The translations under genes and the position numbers were made by a program. DNA of 64,000 nt from Apricaphanius iberus. Lineage: Eukaryota > Chordata > Actinopteri > Cyprinodontiformes > Aphaniidae. The notes under the pieces are model-generated. The model saw nothing but the letters and a program-made list of their open reading frames with translations. It was not told the DNA's origin and did not search any database. The stretch's first letter is position 1. Each line of letters starts with the position of its first letter. The DNA lies in NCBI GenBank assembly GCA_028564705.1, contig JAPXFQ010001387.1:310001-374000 (forward strand). The letters are read 5' to 3'. Positions 34,401-43,329 of this stretch are shown here, piece after piece.

Positions 34401-35817
34401 TCAGGATACAGACACACACACACACACACACACAGAGCCAAAAGTGTGTATGAACATTGCTCTAAACTTTACATATAGCTTTAAAAAAGAACTGATCATT
34501 TTCATACAAAGAGGATGTTCCAGTCTAAGGTTGTTCTACTGTTTATTTCCCCAGCTGAGACTTTTGTGAAGGAAAAATTTGTGAAAGGAGTTTTATTTCC
34601 CATCCACTTCTAATCATCCAAAACTTTGCATTGATCATTCGTAGAGATGCACCGATACTGATATCAGGGCCGATAGCGTTCCAATGTACTCATATCGTTA
34701 TGGGATAAAGTTAACCGATACCACGAACCGATAATTAGAATGTGGAAAGTCTGCAGTAATTTCACAGCAAATGTTTATTTTTCACATAAGTTTTGTTTTG
34801 TGCTCATTTATGTTTTGTCCAATTCTCCATCATTTCTTGTAACGAACAGAGAGGAAAATAAAAACTGTCTTCCAATTCATCCCATTTTTGATATGTGGTA
34901 CTCTGTATCGGCAAGTCCTCAAATGCAATTATCAGTATTTATACCATGGTACGGTTGAATACTTGATTCTGATTGGCTGGAGGGTGTACGTTAAAAAGTG
35001 ATACTGTACACCTAACAAAGGCGTCCCATCGAATTGCCTGATGACAGCTTTAAATGATTCCGCTGGCTTAAATGGCAACAGAGACTCAACGTTTTTTGCA
35101 TCATCCTCTGGAAACACACAAGCCGTAAGTAGTGTACTGGCCTTCTGAAATGATACTTTGTATAAAGTAACGTAAGGTAAAGCCATCATCTCACTTCCCA
35201 TCACTAATAAACTGCTGTGGTTGGCTCGCTGTGGCCACGGATCACGCCTCCGCATCGTCCATTATGTTCTGATAATGGTCACATCGTTGGGTATTATCCC
35301 TTACTTATCGGTTTGAAAAGCGTTGTATCGTTGCATCCCTAGTCATTTACAAATTAACTTAATTCCATTGAAAACCTGGTAAATAGTTCTATTTTTTTTT
35401 AGATATTAAAATCCTTATATTTGTGCTCCTCTGTAATTAATTGGCTGAAAAACAATGAGTCAGTGTGACTGTTTGTTTGAAAAATCTTTGTACAATGTCC
35501 ATTTTCATGTCCTTTTTAATGTTGGTCTTTAGTGTGTCTGCACGTGAGGGTGGGGTTGGTGGATCATGCTTTTAAATTGGAGGGCTGGGAATGTGGTATA
35601 CATGTGGGTTCATGTTTAATCTGTAAAGCAGTTTGAGTTGCAATCTTTTTGTGAAAAGCGCTGTATAAATAAATGTTGATCGATAAAATTTTCTGTTTTT
35701 TCAGGTTTGCTGCCCACTGTGAACGGTGACTACTCGTCCTCCATTCCTGAGGAGAGGGGAAGTAGCGCGAGCCCAAAGACCACACCGACTGATACAGACA
35801 CAGACCTGTCCATCTGA
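15646..35817 (+). CDS. plekha3: Pleckstrin homology domain protein A3 (FAPP1)
   Basis: Eight coding exons: 15646-15685, 21193-21309, 21386-21535, 21952-22073, 30045-30149, 30772-30815, 31514-31608 and 35705-35817. They total 786 nt (261 aa) with consistent phases and GT-AG sites. The start reads [20 protein letters not shown], as in FAPP proteins. The PH domain (about residues 1-93: [51 protein letters not shown]) binds PI4P and ARF1 at the trans-Golgi in the known family. Next comes [16 protein letters not shown], then [25 protein letters not shown] and a Ser-rich tail ending DTDTDLSI. It lacks the C-terminal GLTP domain of PLEKHA8/FAPP2, so plekha3 is the better name. It is somewhat shorter than the 300-aa human protein, mainly in the tail. 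Intron 3 is almost wholly repeat DNA. Confidence 0.95.
16022..16465. repeat. Possible hAT-like MITE (GGGCTGGGTATCGAT family)
   Basis: Starts near 'gtagggctgggtatcgat' and ends near 'aatcgattgagaatcgatt', giving partly inverted ends rich in ATCGAT. It has the look of a common teleost non-autonomous element. Exact ends and TSD were not found. Located in plekha3 intron 1. Confidence 0.4.
18034..19477 (-). mobile_element. Tc1-like transposon, near full length, defective
   Basis: Exact terminal match CACTGAACAAA at the left and TTTGTTCAGTG at the right, each bordered by TA. Longer inverted repeats follow ('tttgtttgtgctcccattttt' class). The transposase runs on the minus strand. An N-terminal HTH frame (19257-18964) contains [23 protein letters not shown]-terminal frame (18621-18304) contains [12 protein letters not shown] (second Asp) and [11 protein letters not shown] (final acidic motif). 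The first Asp region near 18800 is frameshifted. Pseudogene copy in plekha3 intron 1. Confidence 0.88.
19480..20390. other. plekha3 intron 1 sequence, nothing specific seen
   Basis: AT-rich, with no clear gene. The phrase 'gcaatcatttatattctcctttatcgtcc' occurs at about 19650 and again near 20340, a short direct repeat about 690 bp apart. Confidence 0.4.
20391..20655 (-). repeat. Dispersed fish repeat, 'gggagaacatg' family, reverse copy
   Basis: The plus strand shows the reverse complement of the 47108-47396 copy: 'ggagttctccctccaggtactccggcttcctcccacagtcc' order, then 'ctgtgatggactggcgacctgtcc'. It contains a run of 22 C at 20602-20623. Confidence 0.75.
20895..20914. repeat. Poly(T) tract
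   Basis: About 20 consecutive T in plekha3 intron 1; possibly the tail of a reverse-inserted retroelement. Confidence 0.7.
21608..21951 (+). repeat. (GT)n plus 'gtccccacaag' repeat filling plekha3 intron 3
   Basis: Two (GT)n tracts (21608-21632 and 21921-21945) bracket a unit. It carries inverted 'tgtggggacc'/'ggtccccaca' phrases and a stretch of telomere-like GGTTAGGG variants (about 21775-21865). The second GT tract runs straight into the exon 4 acceptor. This is a known style of fish dispersed repeat; the telomere-like text is degenerate. Confidence 0.75.
22116..22290 (+). repeat. 'acatattatgcctcttttt' repeat, copy A
   Basis: Shares ordered text with 55692-55900: 'atattatgcctctttttaaa', 'gcaatctcaccagc', 'tttcagtccctttcagaatgag' and 'agcggttgcagaccatgcccacc'. 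A dispersed non-coding element in plekha3 intron 4. Confidence 0.7.
22387..23335. mobile_element. TAA-flanked MITE family, diverged copy
   Basis: Left end TAA|AGGCTAGTTTATACTTCTCCG, matching the TIR at 32529. The body shares 'ggacagcaggg' and a later 'ttcaaaatc(g/a)ccaaaa' block followed by 'cagattagat'. The right TIR was not found. It shares the intron with the copy at 26139. Confidence 0.5.
23709..25309 (-). mobile_element. Tc1-like transposon, near full length, defective
   Basis: Left CAGTGCATCCAGAAAGTATTC and right, reversed, CTGCATCCGGAAAGTATTC, both TA-bordered; the inverted repeats continue with 'acagcgcttcact'. The minus-strand transposase starts at 24932 ([23 protein letters not shown]). 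It frameshifts near 24730, resumes with [13 protein letters not shown] (first Asp) and ends with [10 protein letters not shown] near 24110, where an in-frame stop precedes that motif. Dead copy in plekha3 intron 4, same orientation as the copy at 18034. Confidence 0.88.
25320..26130. other. plekha3 intron 4 sequence, no gene seen
   Basis: AT-rich. A phrase 'gagctgggctatatggcttaaaaatt' at about 25757 resembles the start of common teleost hAT-type MITEs, but no matching right end was identified. Confidence 0.35.
26139..26725. mobile_element. TAA-flanked MITE, copy in plekha3 intron 4
   Basis: Left end TAA|AGCCTATTTTAATCTTCTCCG. Through most of its length it parallels 32529-33207 ('gcaaatttgcactcagacgcag', 'tatagtactccgctcttcc', 'accaggacagcagggggtgc', 'caaaatcgccaaaagaacag'). 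The right end is degenerate. Confidence 0.75.
27595..27770. repeat. Short direct repeats and 'gattaa' element end
   Basis: 'ttggctagttagcttgac' occurs twice in tandem (about 27591-27630). About 27690-27770 carries repeated 'gcgattaaat' and 'ttgattaatcgcccaacctta', text typical of a teleost hAT-type terminus. Confidence 0.5.
28425..28463. repeat. (TA)n microsatellite
   Basis: About 19 uninterrupted TA units immediately before the LINE 3' end at 28483. Confidence 0.9.
28483..29487 (-). mobile_element. L2-like LINE, 3' UTR only, 5' truncated
   Basis: Reading minus, this is the 3' end of the LINE family seen at 47397-48650 and, in forward orientation, at 41815-42670. The shared phrases are 'tttatttatatagcgcc' and 'catctcaaggcactttacaag', then 'aacctccggcagaaccaggctcagcataag', repeated 'cctagctact' units and 'aggaggatcttgaatt'. 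No ORF is retained. In plekha3 intron 4. Confidence 0.8.
29700..29935 (+). repeat. Dispersed fish repeat, 'gggagaacatg' family, copy
   Basis: Contains 'cacggggagaacatgcaaactccacacagaaa', followed by a diverged middle and 'gaactcaggaccttctagctg', then 'gctgcgccgccgtgct'. It sits about 110 bp upstream of plekha3 exon 5. Confidence 0.65.
31140..31500. other. plekha3 intron 6, nothing recognised
   Basis: AT-rich intron sequence between exon 6 (ends 30815) and exon 7 (starts 31514); no repeat family or motif recognised. Confidence 0.4.
32529..33207. mobile_element. MITE with TAA TSD, PIF/Harbinger-like, 679 bp
   Basis: Left end AGCCTAGTTTATGCTTCTCCG; right end, reversed, AGCCTAGTTCATGCTTCTGCG. 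Both are bordered by TAA (32526-32528 and 33208-33210). A 3-bp TWA duplication is the PIF/Harbinger signature. No coding capacity. The most complete of three members within plekha3 introns; this one is in intron 7. Confidence 0.82.
33870..34140 (+). repeat. Unclassified dispersed repeat, copy 1
   Basis: Matches the reverse complement of 48695-48965 throughout: 'ccttaaccaaatat', 'gacagaaaa', 'acagattgca', 'tgaccacttggtg', 'gattccca', 'ctggacaccgtac'. It partly matches 40940-41130. About 270 bp, no TIR or coding capacity recognised. Confidence 0.65.
34410..34434. repeat. (CA)n microsatellite
   Basis: About 11 CA units in plekha3 intron 7. Confidence 0.85.
34642..35341. mobile_element. hAT-like non-autonomous element, 700 bp
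   Basis: Left TAGAGATGCACCGATAC; right, reversed, TAGGGATGCAACGATAC (15 of 17 match), a terminus style common in fish hAT elements. The candidate 8-bp TSD (atcattcg / gtcattta) is poor. The minus-strand 107-aa frame inside has no recognised domain. In plekha3 intron 7. Confidence 0.65.
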
Positions 35818-36790
35818 GCCGCTGATGTCATCGAAGCCGCCGTTCAGTCTAGGATTTAGGATCGTCCCTCCTGTGTTTTCTCAACAGAATCGGCCGAGCA
35901 CTTCGAAGTTATTCAGTTTCTTTCTGTCAGTGGTTCATTTCCACACTGGAGAGATGGGAAAGGGCAACAGACTTTTGCCGTGATGCTTTAACCCTCTGAG
36001 ATTGGACAAGCTCAAGTCCGCACAGCGCCACAGTTCTGCTCCTGTTTCAGTGAGACCCCAGCAGATCCCATCAGGCAGCTCGATGACCCAGTGTGAACAT
36101 AATTGTGAATCGCTGGCTTCTGGAGAGGCGCCGCTTTGAAAGTACCTGAGAATGTAAATCTGTCCATTTGGAAGTTTTCACGGCACTGGTGTTCGGGTCT
36201 CCTTGGACAGTAGGCATGGAAGTCTTTGTGTTTTTCTGGTTACCTCCTAGAAACAAACACTCCATCCCCTCATTATGACACCTCTGATCTGAAGCTTCCT
36301 CCTTATAGAACGTCATCGTTAATCAGTTACAAACACATTGATCTCTGCTCCAACTTATTGTTTCCAATCTGGCTGGGTGGAGGTCCAATAAGCAGCTCCA
36401 GTTCTGAGGAGTCAGATGAGCTTCAGTCTGAATAAGTGGAAGATTTTTGCTTTGGTAATATTTGTATTTTGAGCATTTCCTGTATTTTAGTGCTGAATAC
36501 CAGTCCAGTATCACTCTGAGGCCATAGACTTTTTTTCTTGTCGTTTTTGTGTTTTTTAATGAATGTATATTGTAAACAGACTTCCTGAAAAGGTCGTATA
36601 GCTGCCAGCTTACTGTACATCCATCTTTAACCTGCTTATTATTTAACAGAGACTTGAATCAAAACTGTAACTGAGAACTTTTTTTTTTCTCTTGTACTGG
36701 ATTACAGAAGCAGGAAGTAGTTCTGTGACCTCTTTGGTTGATTCTAAAAATACAAACTATATATATTTTTTCCAGGTTTGTTGCATTAAA
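35818..36790 (+). other. Presumed plekha3 3' UTR
   Basis: Non-coding and fairly repeat-free downstream of the TGA at 35815-35817. A candidate ATTAAA poly(A) hexamer is at 36785-36790. The length of the UTR is a guess. Confidence 0.4.
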
Positions 36791-37022
36791 CATGTCCACA
36801 TGAGAATCATGTTACCTGGTCATTTTCACCCCAACACAATTTTTCACCTTTTCATAGGGTGTCCCACAAATCTTCATGCAGAGGAAAAAAGGAAATTTTT
36901 ATATATAAAAAACCCTTTCTATTCTACATTTGACATGACATAACTCTAAGCCTATGACCACTGCCCTTTAATCATTTATGTCCCAGATTAAAAATAATAT
37001 GATAGAATGTTTTAACTACTGG

Positions 37023-37110
37023 TTCAGGGGCGTTGTGCGGCGCAGTGGTTAGAGCGGGCGCCCCATGTACTGATGCTTTTGTCTTCGACGTGGCCGCTCC
37101 TTGGTTTTAG
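37023..37110 (+). mobile_element. SINE head fragment
   Basis: 'gcggcgcagtggttagagcgggcgcc' is the tRNA-like promoter head seen in teleost SINEs (A-box-like start). Only the first part is present. Confidence 0.5.
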
Positions 37111-39003
37111 TCCTGTCCCAGACGTCCTTTGCTGGATTCAATGAGTAAGCGGAGATGAAATGGCAACACGAATTGGTGAAGAATCAAACTTAAAAGGAAT
37201 TGATGAACATATAGCAGTGACCCTAACCCTTTTTACAGCTCTCTTTGTTTTTGTAAAGTCCAGTTTTAATAATGACACACCTAATGAAATCTTTACCCTC
37301 AGTATAATGAGGCAGTGTGGCCGAACGTTGTCCTTAACTTTGATCGTCCTGCGAATGCCACTGATTCATATTTCTATTCAACAGGAAACTGAAGCCAGAC
37401 TTTGAATCTCTACTTCTTTTTTCTGTTTCTGACACAGCCTGTGGTTTAAACACGTATGTACAGTAATGTTCCACATAAATGTTTTGTGAATTTGTCATCA
37501 TAAAAGGCACTAAATACAGGAGTCAATAACTCCTGTCAGTGAGAAACTACAAAAAAAATCTTTTTACATCCTGTAACCTTTGCTGGACACCAGTTTTTAG
37601 ATTAGAGATAAGTACATGTGAAAGGTACCTTCAGGAAACTTACCAAAGGTGCCATGAAACAAAGTTCAATCTGGCAGATCACGACAAATTCCTTTTAATG
37701 TAAATTACTTGGCAGTAAATCTGATTCTGATAAGCTTTGATGTCTTCTATAACGATGCTTGGAAGCGCTCTGATGCTTCTAGTGCAAATAGCTACAAAGG
37801 TTTGCTAGATGTATTGCAACCATTAGGTTCCCCCAGAGTTTGTTTGATAACTTTTGGTAATTATAAACTTCTGAGCCCTAACAGATCGTGATTTGTCCAA
37901 AGTTTACCCCATCTACATTTTTCTGATGTTTTAGAGAGAATTTTTATATATTTTTTAGAACTGACACTTAACCAAAACAGAAAATGGACTAAGGCATGAT
38001 TTAGAATATCTCTGCCTGATAATTTGGTTATGGTGGCATCCTAAGCATTCACGGTTTTCTTATTTTATTTTATAGAAGCATCCCTCCTGTATCCTAATAG
38101 TGATTGACTTTCAGATCTCCGTCATCTGAAATAAAAAGAATTCTGCTCCGTGTGGAGCAGGAAGTGCGAAGGAATTGAAGTACAACCCACTCTCTAGATC
38201 ATCACAAGCCTAAACTATTTAAAATAGCTGATTTATATACAATCAGCAAGGTCTTTGAATACCTGCATGTCATTGTTGACCATTACTGGATTAATTTGGC
38301 ATGGATTGCTTTAAATTGTATCTTCATCTATTTAATTTTGTGGCATTTAACATGAAGTAATGAAAACATAGGTCATTTAATGGGTCAAGTTTATCATCAT
38401 GAAAACTCTGAGGGGGGTGAAAAAAAAAGCAAACTAATCCGTTTAACCTTGGAATTAGGGGGAGGGGGTTGATGAGGTTCCTGCACAGCATGGAATTGAA
38501 ACGCCCACCCATTTGTTGGTAGTCAAATACTGGAATTGCTGCAGAGGTCATTGCCACGAGGTTTAGGATTTTTGCATGGACAGATGATTTTTCATGGGGG
38601 TTCAGATGTTAATCTGGAGGTTGAATCCACACTCTGCTGCCACACTGGAGACAAACCTCTCGGTTAGGAGGTTTGTACCCCCACACAGAGGCATTGACGG
38701 AGAGGTTTTCCTTTTACACTTCTCTGTTGCCTCTGACATCTCTGGTCAACTAGCGTTTCTTTAGTTCATTTCAGCTGTTATGAGAAGGGATGCATCTAAA
38801 GGTTGCAGGGTGGTAGATGTCGAGGACCAGGGTTGGGCACCCCTGATTTACACAAACAAACTTGAGAAGCCTATTGCAGTATGAATCCATATTATTAATA
38901 TGATGTCAGCCCACCCTCTGCAGCAGTAACAGTTTTAACCTTTCCATGAGCACTCTCCAGAGGGCAGCACAGAACTGAGGTCAGAGACTAATGTTGGAAG
39001 TCT
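37111..39003. other. Intergenic, no gene seen
   Basis: Unassigned AT-rich sequence; the short open frames have no recognisable content. A 30-bp phrase near 38615-38650 ('gaatccacactctgctgccacactggag') recurs at about 46503, and in reverse at about 27940 and 34350. Confidence 0.4.
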
Positions 39004-40082
39004 GGGCCTGTATCCCTAAAGAATTTTTGTGCAAAAAGTGGCTCCTAGCGGCCAAATTCTAAGAAAATCCTCAGAGTCATGAAGTTTTCTTAGAATATCC
39101 CGTAAAAGTGACACACAAATCCCAGTTAATATAAAAGCTATTCCTCAAGATTCCTAGCACTTAAAAGGGCTCCTAAGGCGAGATCTGCTAAGAGCCGGGA
39201 AGAGGACTTTTATAGGCTTAGGACTTCCCCTAAGCAGCTGTGTTTGTAGGATATTTGTTAACAAGCAATAAAAACAATAGACCAGCCAGCAATCACAGAC
39301 ATTGATAAAACCTGAGCCGTGTTACCTTCGTTAAGACCACACTGAGTTGTAACGTTGCAATTTCTACTTCATTAAGGACAGCCCCTTGAGATGGGCCATC
39401 TTGTTTTCAATGGGGTCCTTATGGGAGTGAAAGTACAAAATATGCCAGCTAGGACATTAATATGAGCAAGTTTTCACATTGTGTGACTGTGGCTCAGTGG
39501 TAGAGTAGAGTTGGCTTGCAATCGGAAGGGTCAAAGGTTCAATTTCAGCTTTCTCCAGTCACATGTCAATGTGCCACTGGGCAAGACACTTAACCCCAAA
39601 AACGTTGTCCTACCGAGCCATGTTGGTTGTCGGTGTGTGAATGGGTGAATGTGGCTTCAATGTAAAGCGCTTTGAGTGGTCAATATGACTAGAAAAGTTC
39701 TATATAAGTTCAGTCCATTTACATATTTTAGATTCTAATGTTAGGCTATAACCCCTACAGCTTACTATTCATTTTCCAGATATTAGAGTGTATAATTGTG
39801 TTTATTGATTTGAGGGTACATCCTTTGCTCATTATAACCAAAAGTTCATTTTCATCAAACTTGTAAGATCAACCAATCACGGTTTTTGAAATGATGACTC
39901 ATACCTAGCAATGAGGTCAACCACACCTCCTCACTAAGATAGGATTTTCCATCCATTCCTTGCTCAGAGTTTACTGAAAAAGTTCTGGAATCACTTCTAA
40001 GCTAAAACTCCTAGCAAAGAATTTTTAGGTTAAGTTAGGAGCTCTCCAAGAGGATTCTCAGAATCTTTTGGGATACGGGCCC
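39004..40082. mobile_element. DNA element with GGGCCYGTATCCC ends, carrying a nested SINE
   Basis: Left GGGCCTGTATCCCTAAAG and right, reversed, GGGCCCGTATCCCAAAAG. Further inverted text follows inside ('aagaatttttg', 'gctcctag'). A SINE is inserted at about 39483-39735. No transposase remains, and I did not find a clear TSD. Confidence 0.7.
39483..39735 (+). mobile_element. tRNA-derived SINE, well preserved
   Basis: The head reads 'tgtggctcagtggtagagtag' (A box) with 'aaggttcaattt' (B-box-like). The body has 'ctgggcaagacacttaaccc' and 'gtgtgtgaatgggtgaatgtgg', and the tail 'tgtaaagcgctttgagtggtc' and 'agttctatataagttcagtcc'. It closely matches the reverse copy at 43073-43322. Confidence 0.82.
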
Positions 40083-40574
40083 TGATTTGCGGTCTCTGTT
40101 CCAAAGTGTTTTGTTGGGTCAACAGTTCATTTTGAGTCCAACTTCTGACAATCAGCCCCAAAGTGCAGACAGACAAGTGCTATTCTTCTGGTAACTGCTT
40201 AAACCAGACTCGTGTTATTGAAAAAAGTAGGTCTTCTTTCTTTAAACAAGGATGAGGCTGAAGCCCTGATCGCCACTTTTATAATTACTTGTAAATTCTT
40301 GTACAGAGAACCAGAGCTGGGAAAAAAATCCAACTCTTCTGCACCCTCCCATAACTAGATACTCCTTTGCCCCTCAGAGTGACATGTAAACTGGGACTCA
40401 ACTTTCAACAGGAGGCAAGCCCTTAGTCCGATTACTCCAAAAGGCTGGATTTAGATGTGCATGTAAATGTACTGTCTGCTAAAGGAAGAGTTGGATTGCA
40501 CATGATGCTTGGATGGAGCTGCTCAGTTATGGAAAAAGGTGTGAAGTAACAAAGTATAACTACTTAGTAACAAA

Positions 40575-40610
40575 GTCAGGTAACAAAGTATAACTACTTT
40601 GTTACCTGAC
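40575..40610. repeat. Perfect 16-bp-arm hairpin
   Basis: Arms 40575-40590 (gtcaggtaacaaagta) and 40595-40610 are exact reverse complements around the 4-base loop taac. The left arm text also recurs partially just upstream ('aagtaacaaagtataactact'). Confidence 0.85.
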
Positions 40611-40939
40611 TTAAGTAGACATTTGAGGGATTTAATTAAACAACTACCTTCAATTGAGTAATTAAAGATTGACCTAATTTTTACTTCTACTCTTTTATTT
40701 TTACGCAATTATCTGTACTTTCTACTCCTCACATTTTAAAGATGGCCTCGTTAATTCTGATTCATTTAGCTGTGTCTATTTATTAAAAAAATAAACACAC
40801 AAAAAACTATCCAAAAATTGTTTTGCTAACTGAATAGATTTTGATCGAGGTTTGAGAATAATTTTAAACACCTACATTCCTGACAACCTCAATCCATCAC
40901 ATACTGTGCACACAGCGGTCACATTAACTGAATATTTTC

Positions 40940-41130
40940 CACAGTATTCCGGTTATTTAGAATGGTAGACGAAAAATCCAAAGGTGTATCATCATTTTTT
41001 AACAGATTACAATTTACACTCTCGACATAAACAGTTTTAACTTTACATGCGGAGTACAGATAACTGACTCAATAAACAAATAGTATAAAGATTCCGATAT
41101 AGGTATCTGGGTGTAATCTGAGCCCTGGGG
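40940..41130 (+). repeat. Unclassified dispersed repeat, partial copy
   Basis: Diverged match to part of 33870-34140: 'acagattacaatttacactc', then 'aactttacatgcggagtacagataactgactcaat' in the same order, 'agattccgat' and 'atctgggtgtaatctgagcc'. Confidence 0.5.
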
Positions 41131-41814
41131 ACTTTGGCACATGACCGTTAAAGACCCACTCTGAATAAAATCTTTTTTTTTTTTCATGTTGTCAACCTGT
41201 TTTTGTGACATTTTTCTGATTCTAGAAAACATATCTTAAGAAAATTAAGCTCTAAATTGCATTTCTGAGTATTTCTGCATTTAAATCTCTGCATCTGTAG
41301 CAGACACTAAAACTCCATTTAAAACAGACTGCTTTTTTGACATAGCAATTAGAGAAATATTTCCTGAATTCAAACCTTTTGCTGAAGTGCAGCTTCTAAT
41401 ATATATACATACACACCTGGTGACATACAAACGGGAAATTAAAATGTACAGATACAGATCAATCTCGAGTTATCATCTCTCCGTTTCAATGAGGTCAACT
41501 AACTAAAAATAAAACAGAAAATATAAAAAAATAAATTCTCTGTGTAGGACACACCTCATGACTTAAAAATTATGAGTTATTTTAGTGTAGCGGACCTCTA
41601 GCCGCGCATGACACACACCATAGTCCTGTGGAAGAGATGAGTAGTGGGCAAAATAAAAGGTAAAATGTAGAAACAATATAAATTTTGCCCAAGGTAGAGA
41701 ATTGGACTATACCGCTGTTATGCATTTGGATAATGTCATCAGGCTGTGCCTACATACTTTGTACAAGGTACACAAGGATAGGCTACTGATGTAGAGTGTT
41801 TTTGCTGTAATACC

Positions 41815-42670
41815 TTATCAGGAAGTCCACAAAATGCAATCAAAAACCTTCAGTTGATCCAAATGCTGCAGCAAGAGTTCTGATGAATATTAAAAAGAGA
41901 GATCACATTTCTCCTGTTTTGGCTTCTCTCCACTGACTCCCTGTTAAATCTAGAAGAGAGTTCAAGATCCTCCTCCTTACTTATAAAGCCCTGAATAATC
42001 AAGCTCCATCTTACATCAGATATCAGATTGTTCCATATGTTCCTAACAGAGCACTTCGTCCTCAGAATGCAGGTCTACTGGTAGTTCCTAGGATTTCTAA
42101 AAGTAGAATGGGAGGCAGCTCTTTTAGTTATCAGGCTCCTCTCCTGTGGAACCAGCTCCCAATTTTAGTCCATGAGGCAGATACTCGGTCAGACTAGGCT
42201 TAAAACCTTCCTTTTTGATAAAGTTATTGGCTTAGGTTATCCTGAGCTATTTTTGTAGTTATGCTGCTATAGGCTTAGACTGTTGGAGGACAGACACACC
42301 ACTTTTCTTCTCTCTTCTACTTTTTTCTTCTACCACTCTCCAGATATATTTTTTGTGCTGTTATTGTGATTGTTAAGCCATTTTTCTCTCAGTATTTTTC
42401 TCCCCGTAGAATCTCCCCATGATCTGGTACCCTGCTCAACTACAATGCCCCCTGCTGGATGGGGAGCATCGGTCCAGATGATGTTCAAAGTCACCAAAGG
42501 CACAACCTCACGTCGATGACTCATCGCAATCTACCGGGATTCCCTTAAATAGAAAACTTTTAACTGACTGGAATGTTTGTGTAATTTTATTGAAACTACT
42601 TTTGTTGTAAAGTTCCTTGAGATGACATGCGTTGTGAATTGGTGCTATATAAATAAAAAGTAAATTTAAT
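41815..42670 (+). mobile_element. L2-like LINE, 3' end with C-terminal RT remnant
   Basis: Begins with the end of the ORF (frame-broken LIQNAAARVL-type text: 'cagttgatccaaatgctgcagcaagagtt', then 'tggcttctctccactgactccctg'). It runs through the 3' UTR ('cctgctggatggggagcat') to 'cttgagatgacatg...gtgctatataaataaaaagt'. Same family as the copies at 28483, 46578, 47397 and 61253. Confidence 0.8.
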
Positions 42671-43072
42671 TGAATTGTTTGTCTTCACACTAAATATTTA
42701 ATGTTTAAAGGTTGTTGGTTTCTATTTAATGGAAGGGAAACTTGCTGAACAACATTTTGATTCAAATATAAGCAGGTTTTTTGTACAGTATTAATGTATA
42801 AATAAGTTACCAGGAAAGCTGATACTTTTGACCGTCATTTTTATAACATCTAGCTTTTCTTTTATTTAAAAATATCTTCTTCATTTATCTTGTGAGAATT
42901 TTTGTGTTGCATTATTTTGGAAAAATAATTTAATACTATAATGCATTTTGCAAAATAAATGTTCTTTAAATGGCATTCTAAACCTTTTTGAAGATGTTCT
43001 GCTGCAATGTACATCGACAGTGAGGCTGTTTATAAGCAGTCATTTCGACATTTGTAAAGAAAAAAGAACATA

Positions 43073-43322
43073 AATGGACTGAACTTATATAGCGCTTTTC
43101 TAGTCTTACTGACCACTCAAAGTGCTTTACATTGAAGCCACATTCACCCATTCACACTCGCATTCATACACCGACACCCAACATGGCTCGGTAGGACAAT
43201 GTAAAATTTGGGGGTTAAGTGCCTTGCCCAGGGGCACATTGAAATGTGACTGGAGGAAGCTGAAATTGAACCTACAACCCTCCGATTGCAATCCAACCAC
43301 TCTACCACTGAGCCACAGTGTA
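43073..43322 (-). mobile_element. tRNA-derived SINE, reverse copy
   Basis: Reverse complement of the 39483-39735 SINE. The plus strand starts 'taaatggactgaacttatatagcgc' and ends 'accactctaccactgagccaca', which is the inverted tRNA-like head. Confidence 0.82.
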
Positions 43323-43329
43323 CAGCAAT

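Noticed and set aside
34932..35255. 107-aa minus frame
   Set aside because: Lies inside a hAT-like non-autonomous element with no recognisable motif; most likely chance.
15646..35817. PLEKHA8 (FAPP2) as the identity of the PH-domain gene
   Set aside because: The reading frame ends in DTDTDLSI without a glycolipid-transfer domain, and the tail order (SVSHPG-like block, PEE near the end) fits PLEKHA3.
39483..39560. tRNA gene
   Set aside because: A tRNA-like head is present, but it is continuous with a SINE body and tail repeated elsewhere; no cloverleaf was confirmed.
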